This document shows positions 37,300 to 45,236 of a stretch of DNA of 64,000 bases, piece by piece; position 1 is the stretch's first letter, and each line of letters begins with the position of its first letter. A program made the translations under genes and the position numbers. The notes under the pieces are model-generated. The model searched no databases. It was not told where the DNA came from and saw only the letters and a program-made list of their open reading frames with translations. The stretch lies in the NCBI GenBank assembly GCA_041875495.1, contig CP112982.1, positions 992,001-1,056,000 on the forward strand. Direction: 5' to 3'. The DNA comes from Halomonas sp. CH40. Lineage in GTDB: Bacteria > Pseudomonadota > Gammaproteobacteria > Pseudomonadales > Halomonadaceae.

Positions 37300-39329
37300 T
37301 CAGGCAACGCCTTTTGGGTGCTTTTCTTCACGTTGTTATATTCATATATTTGACAGTTGGGAGCGGTACAAGTATTGCTGCTGAGCCGCCAGTGATTAAC
37401 GAGCATCTTAATTTACTGGACTATATAAGCTTCTATGTTGATCCAACGGGTGAGGCAACCTTTGAGCAGGTAAGTAAAGGTTCGCTTGCTAACGCTTTCA
37501 TACCGACAGATGAAGCAGGCCATAGTATCAATGCTGGCTTTACCACGGCAGCCTATTGGGTGCGTGTAGACCCTGCCTTCGTGCGTGCACAGCAGGGGCG
37601 CGAATGGCTATTGGAGCTTGGCTATTACTATCTGAATGACGTGCGCGCCTATATTGGCGATCAGCCGATGATTCAGACAGGGAGCCTTTATCCGTTTGAT
37701 TCTCGACCAGTGCCGCATAGGCATTATGTCTTTCCTATTGATGAAAAAGTTGCCGATGATCGCATTTTGTTGCGCATCGAAACGGATCAGATCATGACGC
37801 TGCTGTTAAATGCCTGGGATGTCTCGACTTTCACCTTGGCCACTCAGCGTGATGCTTGGACAAAAGTGCTGTATTTCGGGGGCCTATTGTCGCTGGTGCT
37901 GTTTAATCTGATGCTATTCAGCGTGCTGCGCGAGCGCAGTTTTTTGCTGTATTCGCTGTTTACACTCTCCATCGGCATGACAGTGGCTGCTTCAAACGGT
38001 TTTGCTCGCATGGGTCTGTGGCCTGAGTGGCTCCTATGGGATCACATCGCCGAGATGGTTTTTTACTGTGTCGCGGGTACGCTAGGTGTGCTGTTTACCC
38101 AGACATTTCTCAGAACGTCTGTGTATGCGCGTGGCTTTTATCATGCCATGTCAGGATTCGCCGTCGGGTATCTGGTGTTTTTGGCCCTGATTGTCTGGGG
38201 AGCAGTAGTGCATCAGACGCTGATTCGTATCTGGACACCGCTGGTCATTTTTATTCTTATTTCGGGCGTTGTGGTGTTGTGGTCGGCTATTGTGGTCTAT
38301 TTCCGGGGGCATCAGGCAGCCCGATTTTTTATTCTTGCCTGGGCGGTACTATGGATAGGGGGTCTGATCGCCGTATTGCGCGGGTTTGAATTGCTTCCCA
38401 CCAATATATTTACTGTGTACGCCATTCAAATTTGTTCTGCCCTTGAAATGATCTTGCTCGCATTATCGCTGGCGGACCGTATGCACCTTGATCGTCAGGC
38501 GAAGGAACGCACGCAGCAAGCATTGATAGAGAGCGAGCAACGTCGCCTGGCTGTTTTAAGTGTCAGTGAGAAGCGGCTTGAAAAGGAGGTCTCGCAACGT
38601 ACGGCAGAGCTCTCAACGGCGCTGGATACGGAGCGCTTGTTGCGTGCTCGCCATCAGCGCCTCAATGCGATGATTTCACATGAGTTTCGTAATCCCTTGG
38701 CGATTATCAGCAGCCAGATAAGTTTGTACCATAAAGAACACGCCAGAGGGATTCACAATATGACAAAACGCTTGCGAGCAATTGAAAGCGCCACCCAGCG
38801 TCTTCAAGTGCTGGTACAACAGTGGTTGCGCAGCGATCGTTTGCACCATAGTGAATTGATTCCTCAGAAACAGCCGTTGGAACTCGCAGCGTATCTGGAC
38901 GAACAGCGCGCCATGTTACAACAGCTGCATATGCATCATTCGCTCTGTATCGAAATAGATGACCAGCCAGTATGGGTCAAAGTCGACGCAGAGTTGCTGG
39001 ATGCAGTGGTATTCAATCTGGTTGAAAACGCCTGTAAGTACTCACCTGCAGGCACGACAGTCACCATCAAGCTCAGGGCTATGGAGATGTATGCAGACAT
39101 TGCCATTATTGATCAAGGTGTTGGCATCCCAGAGCATCAGCAAGAGATGATCTGGGACGACTACTGCAGGGGCGAGGCTCAGCGGCTTGCCAGTGGTTTG
39201 GGGTTAGGCTTGTCGTTTGTCAGACGGATAGTAGATCTTCATCAGGGCGATATTGTGTTGGAAAGCGTGTTTGGGCAAGGTAGCTGTTTCTGTACGCGCT
39301 GGCCGCTTCTCGACGATATGTCTACTTGA
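37296..39329 (+). CDS. Hybrid-sensing histidine kinase with 7TMR-DISM input
   Basis: The product is an inner-membrane sensor kinase of 677 residues. After a signal-like helix (AFLHVVIFIYLTVG) comes a periplasmic 7TMR-DISM extracellular domain (about residues 35-170, with AYWVRVDPAF and DVRAYIGD), seven membrane helices (about 180-390), a coiled coil, the HisKA domain with His462 (MISHEFRNPL), and an HATPase domain with N-box NLVENACKYSP, G1 DQGVGIP and G2 GLGLGLSFV. TTG 37296 is chosen because GGAGGA lies 6 bases upstream and it overlaps the regulator stop (TTGA). 7TMR-DISM inputs often bind carbohydrates or similar ligands. Confidence 0.92.
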   Translation: MIRQRLLGAFLHVVIFIYLTVGSGTSIAAEPPVINEHLNLLDYISFYVDPTGEATFEQVSKGSLANAFIPTDEAGHSINAGFTTAAYWVRVDPAFVRAQQGREWLLELGYYYLNDVRAYIGDQPMIQTGSLYPFDSRPVPHRHYVFPIDEKVADDRILLRIETDQIMTLLLNAWDVSTFTLATQRDAWTKVLYFGGLLSLVLFNLMLFSVLRERSFLLYSLFTLSIGMTVAASNGFARMGLWPEWLLWDHIAEMVFYCVAGTLGVLFTQTFLRTSVYARGFYHAMSGFAVGYLVFLALIVWGAVVHQTLIRIWTPLVIFILISGVVVLWSAIVVYFRGHQAARFFILAWAVLWIGGLIAVLRGFELLPTNIFTVYAIQICSALEMILLALSLADRMHLDRQAKERTQQALIESEQRRLAVLSVSEKRLEKEVSQRTAELSTALDTERLLRARHQRLNAMISHEFRNPLAIISSQISLYHKEHARGIHNMTKRLRAIESATQRLQVLVQQWLRSDRLHHSELIPQKQPLELAAYLDEQRAMLQQLHMHHSLCIEIDDQPVWVKVDAELLDAVVFNLVENACKYSPAGTTVTIKLRAMEMYADIAIIDQGVGIPEHQQEMIWDDYCRGEAQRLASGLGLGLSFVRRIVDLHQGDIVLESVFGQGSCFCTRWPLLDDMST

Positions 39330-39375
39330 TGAGTCGTGTACACTGGTCAATAACGCTGTAGCTGTGGTGTTCATT

Positions 39376-40089
39376 ATGCAACCTTCTTCTATTCCTTTAT
39401 GTTCGATTAACGTGCTTGTTGTTGAAGATGAACAAGACCTTCGCGAAGCGATAGCCGATTATCTCTCTCTTGATGGTATGCAAGTCATTAGTGCAGCGAC
39501 GTTAGAGCAAGCAGAGCACCACATGGCACATTTTTCGGTAGATATACTGGTGCTGGATCTTGGGCTGGGTGAAGATGATGGCCTTGTCTGGATTCAGCAA
39601 CGGCGAGATATATTAAGCCAATGTGGCTTGATTATGGCCACCGCGCGTGGACAGCAAGAGGATCGTATTCTAGGGGTGCAGGCAGGTGCAGATGTTTATC
39701 TGACAAAACCGTTTGTCCTTGAAGAACTAAGTGTATTGATCCGTAATCTCTATCAAACGTTGAGTGCTGATAGCGCATCGCCATGTTGGATCTTGTTATA
39801 TATCCTGAGCTGTTTGAACGCGCCCAATGGCAAGCATGTCAAGTTGAATTTTTCGGAAAAGCGTGTGCTTGAAATGCTGGAGCAATATGCGCCTGATGTG
39901 TGTCCCCGTGATAACTTAATAGAAGCTTTGGGCGAGGATGTAGATACCTTTGACCCTAAACGTCTTGAAGTGATGTGCCGGCGTCTCAAACAGCGTGTTA
40001 AAAAACATACAGAGTATGAATTGCCCATCGAGACGGTTCATGCCCAAGGTTATCGCCTGATAGCTCCAATATTGATTGAGAGAGGCTGA
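39376..40089 (+). CDS. Response regulator with winged-helix output (adhesin cassette, second)
   Basis: The 237-residue regulator follows the kinase by 46 bp. Its receiver has Glu17-Asp18, phosphoacceptor Asp61 (LVLDLGLG), Thr in MATARG and Lys in YLTKPF. The output domain ends KRLEVMCRRLKQRV and ETVHAQGYRL, clearly related to that of the first regulator, so the two may be ancient duplicates. A segment CWILLYILSC between receiver and DNA-binding domain is unusually hydrophobic. The start has no strong ribosome-binding site; the upstream open frame overlaps the kinase end. A terminator follows. Confidence 0.9.
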   Translation: MQPSSIPLCSINVLVVEDEQDLREAIADYLSLDGMQVISAATLEQAEHHMAHFSVDILVLDLGLGEDDGLVWIQQRRDILSQCGLIMATARGQQEDRILGVQAGADVYLTKPFVLEELSVLIRNLYQTLSADSASPCWILLYILSCLNAPNGKHVKLNFSEKRVLEMLEQYAPDVCPRDNLIEALGEDVDTFDPKRLEVMCRRLKQRVKKHTEYELPIETVHAQGYRLIAPILIERG

Positions 40090-40147
40090 TGCTATCTTGC
40101 CTGCTACCTTTAGCTGAAGCTGGGTGCTGAGTTCAGAATGATAACTC

Positions 40148-40179
40148 AAGGCCTTCCCCTAACCGGGCAGGCCTTTTTT
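40148..40179 (+). terminator. Rho-independent terminator after the regulator cassette
   Basis: AAGGCCT pairs with AGGCCTT around a 14-base loop and is followed by a T-run (40174-40179), 58 bp after the second regulator stop. This closes the regulator-kinase-regulator cassette. Confidence 0.85.
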
Positions 40180-40236
40180 GTTGGCGGCTGGTGACGGGTA
40201 TTGGTCTTTTGTCGGGTTAACTGTTTTTATCTGAAT

Positions 40237-40267
40237 GTTGACGCTTACGTCAACTTCTTGCTATACC
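40237..40267 (+). promoter_or_regulatory. Palindromic operator over a promoter before mmsA
   Basis: GTTGACG-CTTA-CGTCAAC is a perfect 7-4-7 palindrome. It contains a -35-like TTGACG, and a -10-like TATACC follows at 40262 with 18-bp spacing. Palindromes placed this way are typical of MerR-family sites; from memory it resembles operators of branched-chain amino acid breakdown regulators (LiuR type), which fits mmsA 110 bp downstream. No regulator gene is adjacent. Confidence 0.45.
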
Positions 40268-40376
40268 ATTGACCCTGTAGCAATCATCCTGTTTCCAATG
40301 GTGCGCCATCAAGCGCGCCCGATAAATACAAGAGCGTCGCCCCTCAAGGAGTGCGCCAGCCAACTGGAGAGATGTA

Positions 40377-41876
40377 ATGCCGATTCGCGAAATCCCCATG
40401 TATATTGACGGCCAGCCGGTACAATCACAAAGTCAAGACTGGCGCGATGTCGTCAATCCGGCCACTCAGGAAGTGGTTGCCCGGGTGCCTTTCTGTACCG
40501 CAGAAGAGGTTGAGCGTGCCGTGGCCAGCGCCAAGGAAGCGTTCAAGACATGGCGTAAGGTGCCGCTGGGCAAGCGCATGCGCATCATGCTCAAGTTGCA
40601 GGCGCTGATTCGTGACAACACCGCTGAGCTGGCGGCACTGATTACCGAAGAGCATGGCAAGACCCTGCCGGATGCCGAAGGCGAAGTCGGCCGTGGCCTG
40701 GAAGTGGTTGAGCATGCCTGCTCGATTACCTCTTTGCAGTTGGGCGAGTTGGCCGAGAACGCGGCGAACGAAGTGGATGTCTACACCATGCACCAGCCGC
40801 TGGGCGTGGGTGCAGGTATCACGGCGTTCAACTTCCCGATAATGCTGCCATGCTTTATGTTCCCCCTGGCGATTGCCACGGGCAATACCTTCGTGCTTAA
40901 GCCTTCCGAGCAGGACCCGACTTCAACCATGCGCCTGGTGGAACTGACCCATGAAGCCGGTATCCCCGCCGGTGTTCTGAACGTGGTTCACGGCGGGCCG
41001 GATGTCGCTAATCAGATTGCGGATCATCAGGATATCAAGGCGCTGTCGTTTATCGGTTCAAGCCATGTCGGCTCGCTGCTGTATAACCGCTCAGCCGCTG
41101 CGGGCAAGCGCATGCAATCCATGATGGGCGCCAAGAACCACTGTGTGGTCATGCCGGATGCCAACCGCAGCCAGGCGATCAACAACCTCTTGGGCTCCGC
41201 CTTTGGGGCGGCGGGTCAACGCTGTATGGCCAACTCCGTGGTTGTGCTGGTAGGCGAAGCGCGTGAGTGGCTCGGTGATATCGTTGCCGGAGCCCAAGGC
41301 ATGAAGGTAGGGCCGGGTACCCAGCGTGATGCTGATCTTGGGCCGCTGGTATCGCCCCAGGCCAAGGATCGCGTTGAGCGCCTGATTACCGCCGGTGAAA
41401 AGGAAGGTGCCAAGCTACTGGTCGATGGCCGAGGCTGCACGGTGGAAGGTTACTCGGACGGCAACTTTGTAGGCCCGACCCTGTTTGCCGATGTGACCGC
41501 TGATATGACCATTTATCGCGAAGAGGTTTTTGGCCCGGTGCTGTGTGTGGTGTCGGTTGAAACCCTGGATGATGCCATTGAGTTCATCAATGCCAACCCG
41601 AACGGTAATGGCACGTCTATCTTCACCAATTCCGGCTGGGTCGCCCGCCGCTTCGAGACCGATATTGATGTTGGCCAGATTGGCATCAATGTGCCGATCC
41701 CAGTGCCGGTTGCCTACTTCAGCTTCACCGGCTCACGCGGTTCCAAGCTGGGTGATCTAGGCCCCAACGGTAAGCAGGCCATTGCTTTCTGGACACAAAC
41801 CAAGACCGTCACCGCTCGCTGGTTTGAGCCTGAGAACGTTTCCAGTGGCATCAATAGCACGATTTCACTCAGTTAA
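40377..41876 (+). CDS. mmsA: CoA-acylating methylmalonate-semialdehyde dehydrogenase
   Basis: This enzyme oxidises methylmalonate semialdehyde (from valine) or malonate semialdehyde to propionyl- or acetyl-CoA with NAD+ and CoA. The 499-residue protein shows the family signatures: ITAFNFPIMLPCFMFPLA, LKPSEQDP, GAKNHCVVMPDA (Asn replaces the general-base Glu of ordinary aldehyde dehydrogenases), nucleophile Cys283 (GAAGQRCMA) and SFTGSRGSKLGDL. GGAGAG lies just before the start. No mmsB or other valine gene is next to it. A hairpin after the stop separates it from the convergent hypothetical gene. Confidence 0.95.
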   Translation: MPIREIPMYIDGQPVQSQSQDWRDVVNPATQEVVARVPFCTAEEVERAVASAKEAFKTWRKVPLGKRMRIMLKLQALIRDNTAELAALITEEHGKTLPDAEGEVGRGLEVVEHACSITSLQLGELAENAANEVDVYTMHQPLGVGAGITAFNFPIMLPCFMFPLAIATGNTFVLKPSEQDPTSTMRLVELTHEAGIPAGVLNVVHGGPDVANQIADHQDIKALSFIGSSHVGSLLYNRSAAAGKRMQSMMGAKNHCVVMPDANRSQAINNLLGSAFGAAGQRCMANSVVVLVGEAREWLGDIVAGAQGMKVGPGTQRDADLGPLVSPQAKDRVERLITAGEKEGAKLLVDGRGCTVEGYSDGNFVGPTLFADVTADMTIYREEVFGPVLCVVSVETLDDAIEFINANPNGNGTSIFTNSGWVARRFETDIDVGQIGINVPIPVPVAYFSFTGSRGSKLGDLGPNGKQAIAFWTQTKTVTARWFEPENVSSGINSTISLS

Positions 41877-41909
41877 GGCTGGGGAAGATTGGCTATTAGA
41901 TAAACGCAT

Positions 41910-41933
41910 AACGCCCCGCTCAGGTGGGGCGTT
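41910..41933. terminator. Hairpin between convergent genes
   Basis: AACGCCCC pairs with GGGGCGTT across an 8-base loop between mmsA and the convergent gene. AT-rich sequence flanks both sides, so it may serve both strands. Confidence 0.65.
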
Positions 41934-41957
41934 ATTGTCGTTATGATCAAGTTCAGC

Positions 41958-42650
41958 TCAGGGCGGGCCGAAAAGCGGCAGGCTTTCAGCAAGCAGCCTC
42001 TCGAAAGGCTCCAACTGGCTTTCATGCAATACCAGTACAGAGGCTTCACTGATAAAGTCGCGCTCCGGCGGCGTCAGGAAGGCAAATTCGCCGTCCTCCA
42101 GGTGGAATTCATGAATTTCACGCATCCCCGCCGAGGTATGGCATTGGCTGCTGCGATAGGCATCGTCTTCGCTGTAGGTCAGGCGGTGATACATTTTAAA
42201 CAGCGTATAAAGTGCCAGGCCGCCTTCAAAATCAGGCCAATGGGCGGGATGGTTGCGGGTGTCGTGATCCAGCAAGGCACCCTTCGTCTGAGCGTTAGCA
42301 ATTGCCTGGGCTAGAGGGGCGGCCAGCAGGGCATCATCGGTTATCGGAAAGGGAGACGCTTGCCGAGTAGAGGCATGGAAAATGGCGCTGACACGCTGCA
42401 AGTCAGCAAGCGCGCTCATAGTGTATTCAACGTACTGCAGATCGCCAGGTTCGCAGCCACCGTTTTGCCAACCATGAATCACCCTCAAGGTTAACAGCCC
42501 CCTTTGCATGGGAAGGACAGCCAGTTGGTAGAGCATCACACGAATATGCAACCGACGCTCGTGGCTATCGTTATCGAACGCCGTGTAAGGGTCGGCAAAT
42601 AGCTCATGCAGGCGGCCAGGGGTGTGTTCCTTCGCTTCGTTGTAGCGCAT
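41958..42650 (-). CDS. Hypothetical protein
   Basis: I do not recognise this family. The product is 230 residues from ATG 42650 (MRYNEAKEHTPGRLHELF), or 245 from GTG 42695. It is predicted soluble and rich in helices, with segments RLHIRVMLYQLAVLPMQRG and DFEGGLALYTLFKMYHRL and several conserved-looking His and Cys. No signal peptide, membrane helix or known catalytic motif is visible. Codon use matches its neighbours, so it is likely a real resident gene. It converges on mmsA and is divergent from the repeat-rich stretch at 42.8 kb. Confidence 0.65.
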   Translation of the reverse strand: MRYNEAKEHTPGRLHELFADPYTAFDNDSHERRLHIRVMLYQLAVLPMQRGLLTLRVIHGWQNGGCEPGDLQYVEYTMSALADLQRVSAIFHASTRQASPFPITDDALLAAPLAQAIANAQTKGALLDHDTRNHPAHWPDFEGGLALYTLFKMYHRLTYSEDDAYRSSQCHTSAGMREIHEFHLEDGEFAFLTPPERDFISEASVLVLHESQLEPFERLLAESLPLFGPP

Positions 42651-42779
42651 GGGGACGTCTCTGAATAGTCGAACAAGCAGCGGTGCTGGGCACACGCAAT
42701 TAAATTAATAAGTGTTAATTCGTCTGTCTTCAAGTATGGCGAGCGAATAGATAAAAGGAAAGCCTTCACCACTTTTATG

Positions 42780-42871
42780 GCCACGGACCCTCACGGACAG
42801 CACGGACAAAACCTTTTTTTATGAAAATGTTGGTTTTGACCTTGTCCGTGTTGTCCGTGAGGGTCCGTGGC
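42780..42871. repeat. Palindromic CACGGA element, copy R1
   Basis: The arms GCCACGGACCCTCACGGACA (42780-42799) and their perfect complement (42852-42871) enclose a further GCACGGACAA/TTGTCCGTG pairing and an AT-rich loop. Three CACGGA words lie in each arm. It is the first of six related elements in the window. Confidence 0.9.
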
Positions 42872-42876
42872 AACTC

Positions 42877-42925
42877 ACACAACACACAACACACAACACA
42901 CAACACACAACACACAACACACAAC
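42877..42925. repeat. Seven tandem copies of the heptamer ACACAAC
   Basis: Seven perfect ACACAAC units lie between element R1 and a CATTCCCG-type repeat. The region is non-coding. Such heptamers are prone to copy-number change by slippage. Confidence 0.95.
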
Positions 42926-43053
42926 ATTCCCGAATCACCCCCAGCCCCGTCATTCCCGAATGGGGTTATCGGGAATCCACCTTGACCTTTCCCGCTGAAG
43001 CCCGAAAACCAAGGTCAAAATGGATTCCCGCTAAAGGCATGCGGGAATGACAG
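42926..43053. repeat. BIME-like pair of CATTCCCG repeats
   Basis: One unit reads GTCATTCCCGAATGGGG...CGGGAATCCACCTTGACC and a second, inverted, GGTCAAAATGGATTCCCG...GCGGGAATGAC. Two REP-like palindromes in opposite orientation form a BIME-like structure. It lies 43 bp before the CMD gene. Confidence 0.75.
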
Positions 43054-43095
43054 GTGTGGAGCACCATTCACCATTGACAAAAACAAGGAACCACT

Positions 43096-43686
43096 ATGAA
43101 CACATCACTCAGCCGCTTCGGCGTGCCGGAAGAACTCACTGATTTGCCCGCCGATATTCGCGATACCATCCTGGCCGTGCAGGAAAAAGCCGGTTTCGTG
43201 CCCAATGTATTTTTGATGCTGGCCCATCGGCCGGACGAGTTCCGCGCTTTTTTCGCCTATCACGACGCCTTGATGGAGCGTGAAGCCGATACTCTGACCA
43301 AGGCCGAAAAAGAAATGATCGTGGTAGCCACCAGTGCCCGCAACCGCTGCCTTTACTGTGTGGTGGCCCACGGCGCCCTGGTGCGTATCTACAGTAAGGA
43401 CCCATTGTTGGCAGACCAAGTAGCCATCAACCATCGCACCGCACCGATCAGCGAGCGCCACCGAGTGATGCTGGATTTTGCCCTGTATTGCGGGTTGGAA
43501 GTGGGCGAACTGACCGACGACTGGGAAGCACGGCTGGCGGCGGTCGGGTTCACCCGTGACGATATCTGGGATATTGGCGCCATCACCGCCTTTTTTGGCC
43601 TCTCCAATCGCCTGGTCACTCTGACAGGCACGCCGCCCAATCCTGAGTTCTACCTGATGGGCCGGGTACCGCGTGACAAGGCCTGA
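43096..43686 (+). CDS. Peroxidase-related carboxymuconolactone decarboxylase-family protein
   Basis: The 196-residue protein is of the AhpD-like 'peroxidase-related enzyme' group. The redox motif CLYCVVAHG (CxxC followed by His) near residue 83 is intact, and the helices on either side (LTKAEKEMIVVATSARNR, QVAINHRTAPISERHRVML) match the CMD fold. Such proteins may reduce peroxides or relay thiols; the true substrate is not known. It is alone, between repeats upstream and a TPP riboswitch downstream. AAGGA stands 9 bases before the start. Confidence 0.88.
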   Translation: MNTSLSRFGVPEELTDLPADIRDTILAVQEKAGFVPNVFLMLAHRPDEFRAFFAYHDALMEREADTLTKAEKEMIVVATSARNRCLYCVVAHGALVRIYSKDPLLADQVAINHRTAPISERHRVMLDFALYCGLEVGELTDDWEARLAAVGFTRDDIWDIGAITAFFGLSNRLVTLTGTPPNPEFYLMGRVPRDKA

Positions 43687-43744
43687 TGCTTTACTAAGTA
43701 TGGGCAATCCGCAACAATAACGCCGACAACTTACATTCACTGTC

Positions 43745-43833
43745 GCCAGGGGAGCCAACCGGCTGAGAAGGCAGGCGTTGTATCGCGCTTGCAGACCCTG
43801 GAACCTGATCCGGTTAATACCGGCGGAGGAAGT
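43745..43833 (+). promoter_or_regulatory. TPP riboswitch (THI element)
   Basis: The leader shows the thi-box order: CCAGGGGAGCC, GGCTGAGAAGG, a variable P3 arm, GACCCTGGAACCTGATC and CCGGTTAATACCGGCGGAGG. CTGAGA and the ACCTGATC...GGTTAATACC string are the conserved thiamine-pyrophosphate-binding parts. The last bases GGAGGAAGT include the ribosome-binding site of the downstream gene, so control is probably at translation start. Confidence 0.95.
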
Positions 43834-43838
43834 GCGGC

Positions 43839-45236
43839 ATGCCATACTTGACCGCCGCTGCGCTTGGCGCGGCACTTTTCTGCTTTGCATTTTTGGGCCT
43901 GCGGGCGCGTCGGGCGCATAGCCTGACGGGTGCCAATGCCGTGGATGACTATCTGTCGGCGCGCAACTCCCAATCCTCGCTGACCATTGGTTTGTCCTTT
44001 CTGGCCTCCGGTATGGGCGCCTGGATTCTGTTTGCTCCCCCCGAGATCGGCGCCTTTGTCGGCCCGGTAGCCTTGGCTGGCTATGCCATTGGCTCGGCGC
44101 TGCCGTTTATCGTGCTGGGCCTCTATGGCCCAAAAATCCGCCGTGCCTTGCCTCATGGGCGCAGCATCGCCGAATTTGCCGAGGCTTGCTATGGGCGCGG
44201 CGTGCGCCACTGGGTGTCTCTGGTGTCGGTGGCCTATATGGCGTGTTTTCTGGCTGCTGAACTGACCGCCATCGGGGCGATTACTGCGCTGTTATCGGAT
44301 GTGCCGCCGGCTCTGGTAGTCATGGGCGTGGCGCTGACCACGCTACTTTACACCGCCGTGGGCGGCCTGCGTGCCAGTCTGGCCACTGACCGCTGGCAGG
44401 CCTGGCTGCTGATTGCCCTGCTGGTGATTGTCGGCGGCGTGGCGTTAACAGCCTTGCCGGAGCTGCCCAGCGAAGCGGCCATGCCCTCGGCGCCGCTGGG
44501 CAGCGCGCTGAGCGTTGCCCTGACTCTGGTGATTGCGGTCACCGCCGCCAACCTTTTCCACCAGGGCTATTGGCAGCGGGTATGGGCGGCGGAAGACAAC
44601 CAGAGCCTGTCGCGGGGCGCCTGGCTGGGCGGCGCCGCTACCGTGGTAGTGGTGATGGTGATTGGCGGCCTGGGCATTATTGCTGCTATGAGCGGTGTGG
44701 CCCTGGGTGAGCCGCCGATTCCGTTTTTTGCACTGCTTTCCGAAGCTCCCGCCTGGCTGGCGCTGCCCGCCTTGGTGCTGGCGGTCACTCTGGTAGCCTC
44801 CAGTGTGGATACGCTGCAAAGCGCGATTGCCTCACTGGCCAGCGAACAGTTCTCCACCCAGGGCGGCTCGCTACCCCTGGCCCGCTGGGCGACGGTAGCC
44901 TTGATGGTGCCGGTGGTGATCGTGGCACTGCAGGGCGTTTCGGTACTGCGACTTTTCCTGATCGCCGACCTGCTGTGCGCCGCTATCGTGGTGCCGGTAT
45001 TGCTCGGCTTGTGGCAACGGATGACCCCGTTCGCGGCGATTGCCGGCGGGCTTGCTGGCATGCTCGGCGCCATCCTGCCCGGCTGGGTGATGCAAGGCAG
45101 CCTCAGCGCTGGCCTGCTGGCAGCCAGTTTCCCCAACAGCATTCCCACTCTGGCGCCTTTTGTCGGCGCGCTGCTGGCCTCCACATTGGTCAGCGTAGGG
45201 CTGGCGCTTAGTGCTCGCCGCGTGGCAGCGGCTTGA
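43839..45236 (+). CDS. Sodium:solute symporter, probable thiamine or thiamine-precursor uptake
   Basis: The 465-residue inner-membrane protein has about 13 helices and SSS-family features near SFLASGMGAWILFAPPEIG, ELTAIGAITALLS and TAVGGLRASLATDRWQAWLL. The TPP riboswitch directly upstream marks it as a thiamine-pathway gene. A sodium-dependent PanF-like transporter found under THI control in other bacteria has been called ThiV, and this may be its counterpart, for thiamine or a pyrimidine or thiazole precursor. The final 29 bases overlap the end of the convergent MFS gene. Confidence 0.88.
   Translation: MPYLTAAALGAALFCFAFLGLRARRAHSLTGANAVDDYLSARNSQSSLTIGLSFLASGMGAWILFAPPEIGAFVGPVALAGYAIGSALPFIVLGLYGPKIRRALPHGRSIAEFAEACYGRGVRHWVSLVSVAYMACFLAAELTAIGAITALLSDVPPALVVMGVALTTLLYTAVGGLRASLATDRWQAWLLIALLVIVGGVALTALPELPSEAAMPSAPLGSALSVALTLVIAVTAANLFHQGYWQRVWAAEDNQSLSRGAWLGGAATVVVVMVIGGLGIIAAMSGVALGEPPIPFFALLSEAPAWLALPALVLAVTLVASSVDTLQSAIASLASEQFSTQGGSLPLARWATVALMVPVVIVALQGVSVLRLFLIADLLCAAIVVPVLLGLWQRMTPFAAIAGGLAGMLGAILPGWVMQGSLSAGLLAASFPNSIPTLAPFVGALLASTLVSVGLALSARRVAAA

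Noticed and set aside
42780..42871. CACGGA palindromes considered as ordinary terminators
   Set aside because: They are about 80-97 bp, near identical among unrelated gene ends, lack U-runs and come in subtypes, which fits a dispersed repeat family.
43105..43890. A 261-residue minus-strand open frame
   Set aside because: It covers the CMD gene and the TPP riboswitch in antisense and has no recognisable domain.
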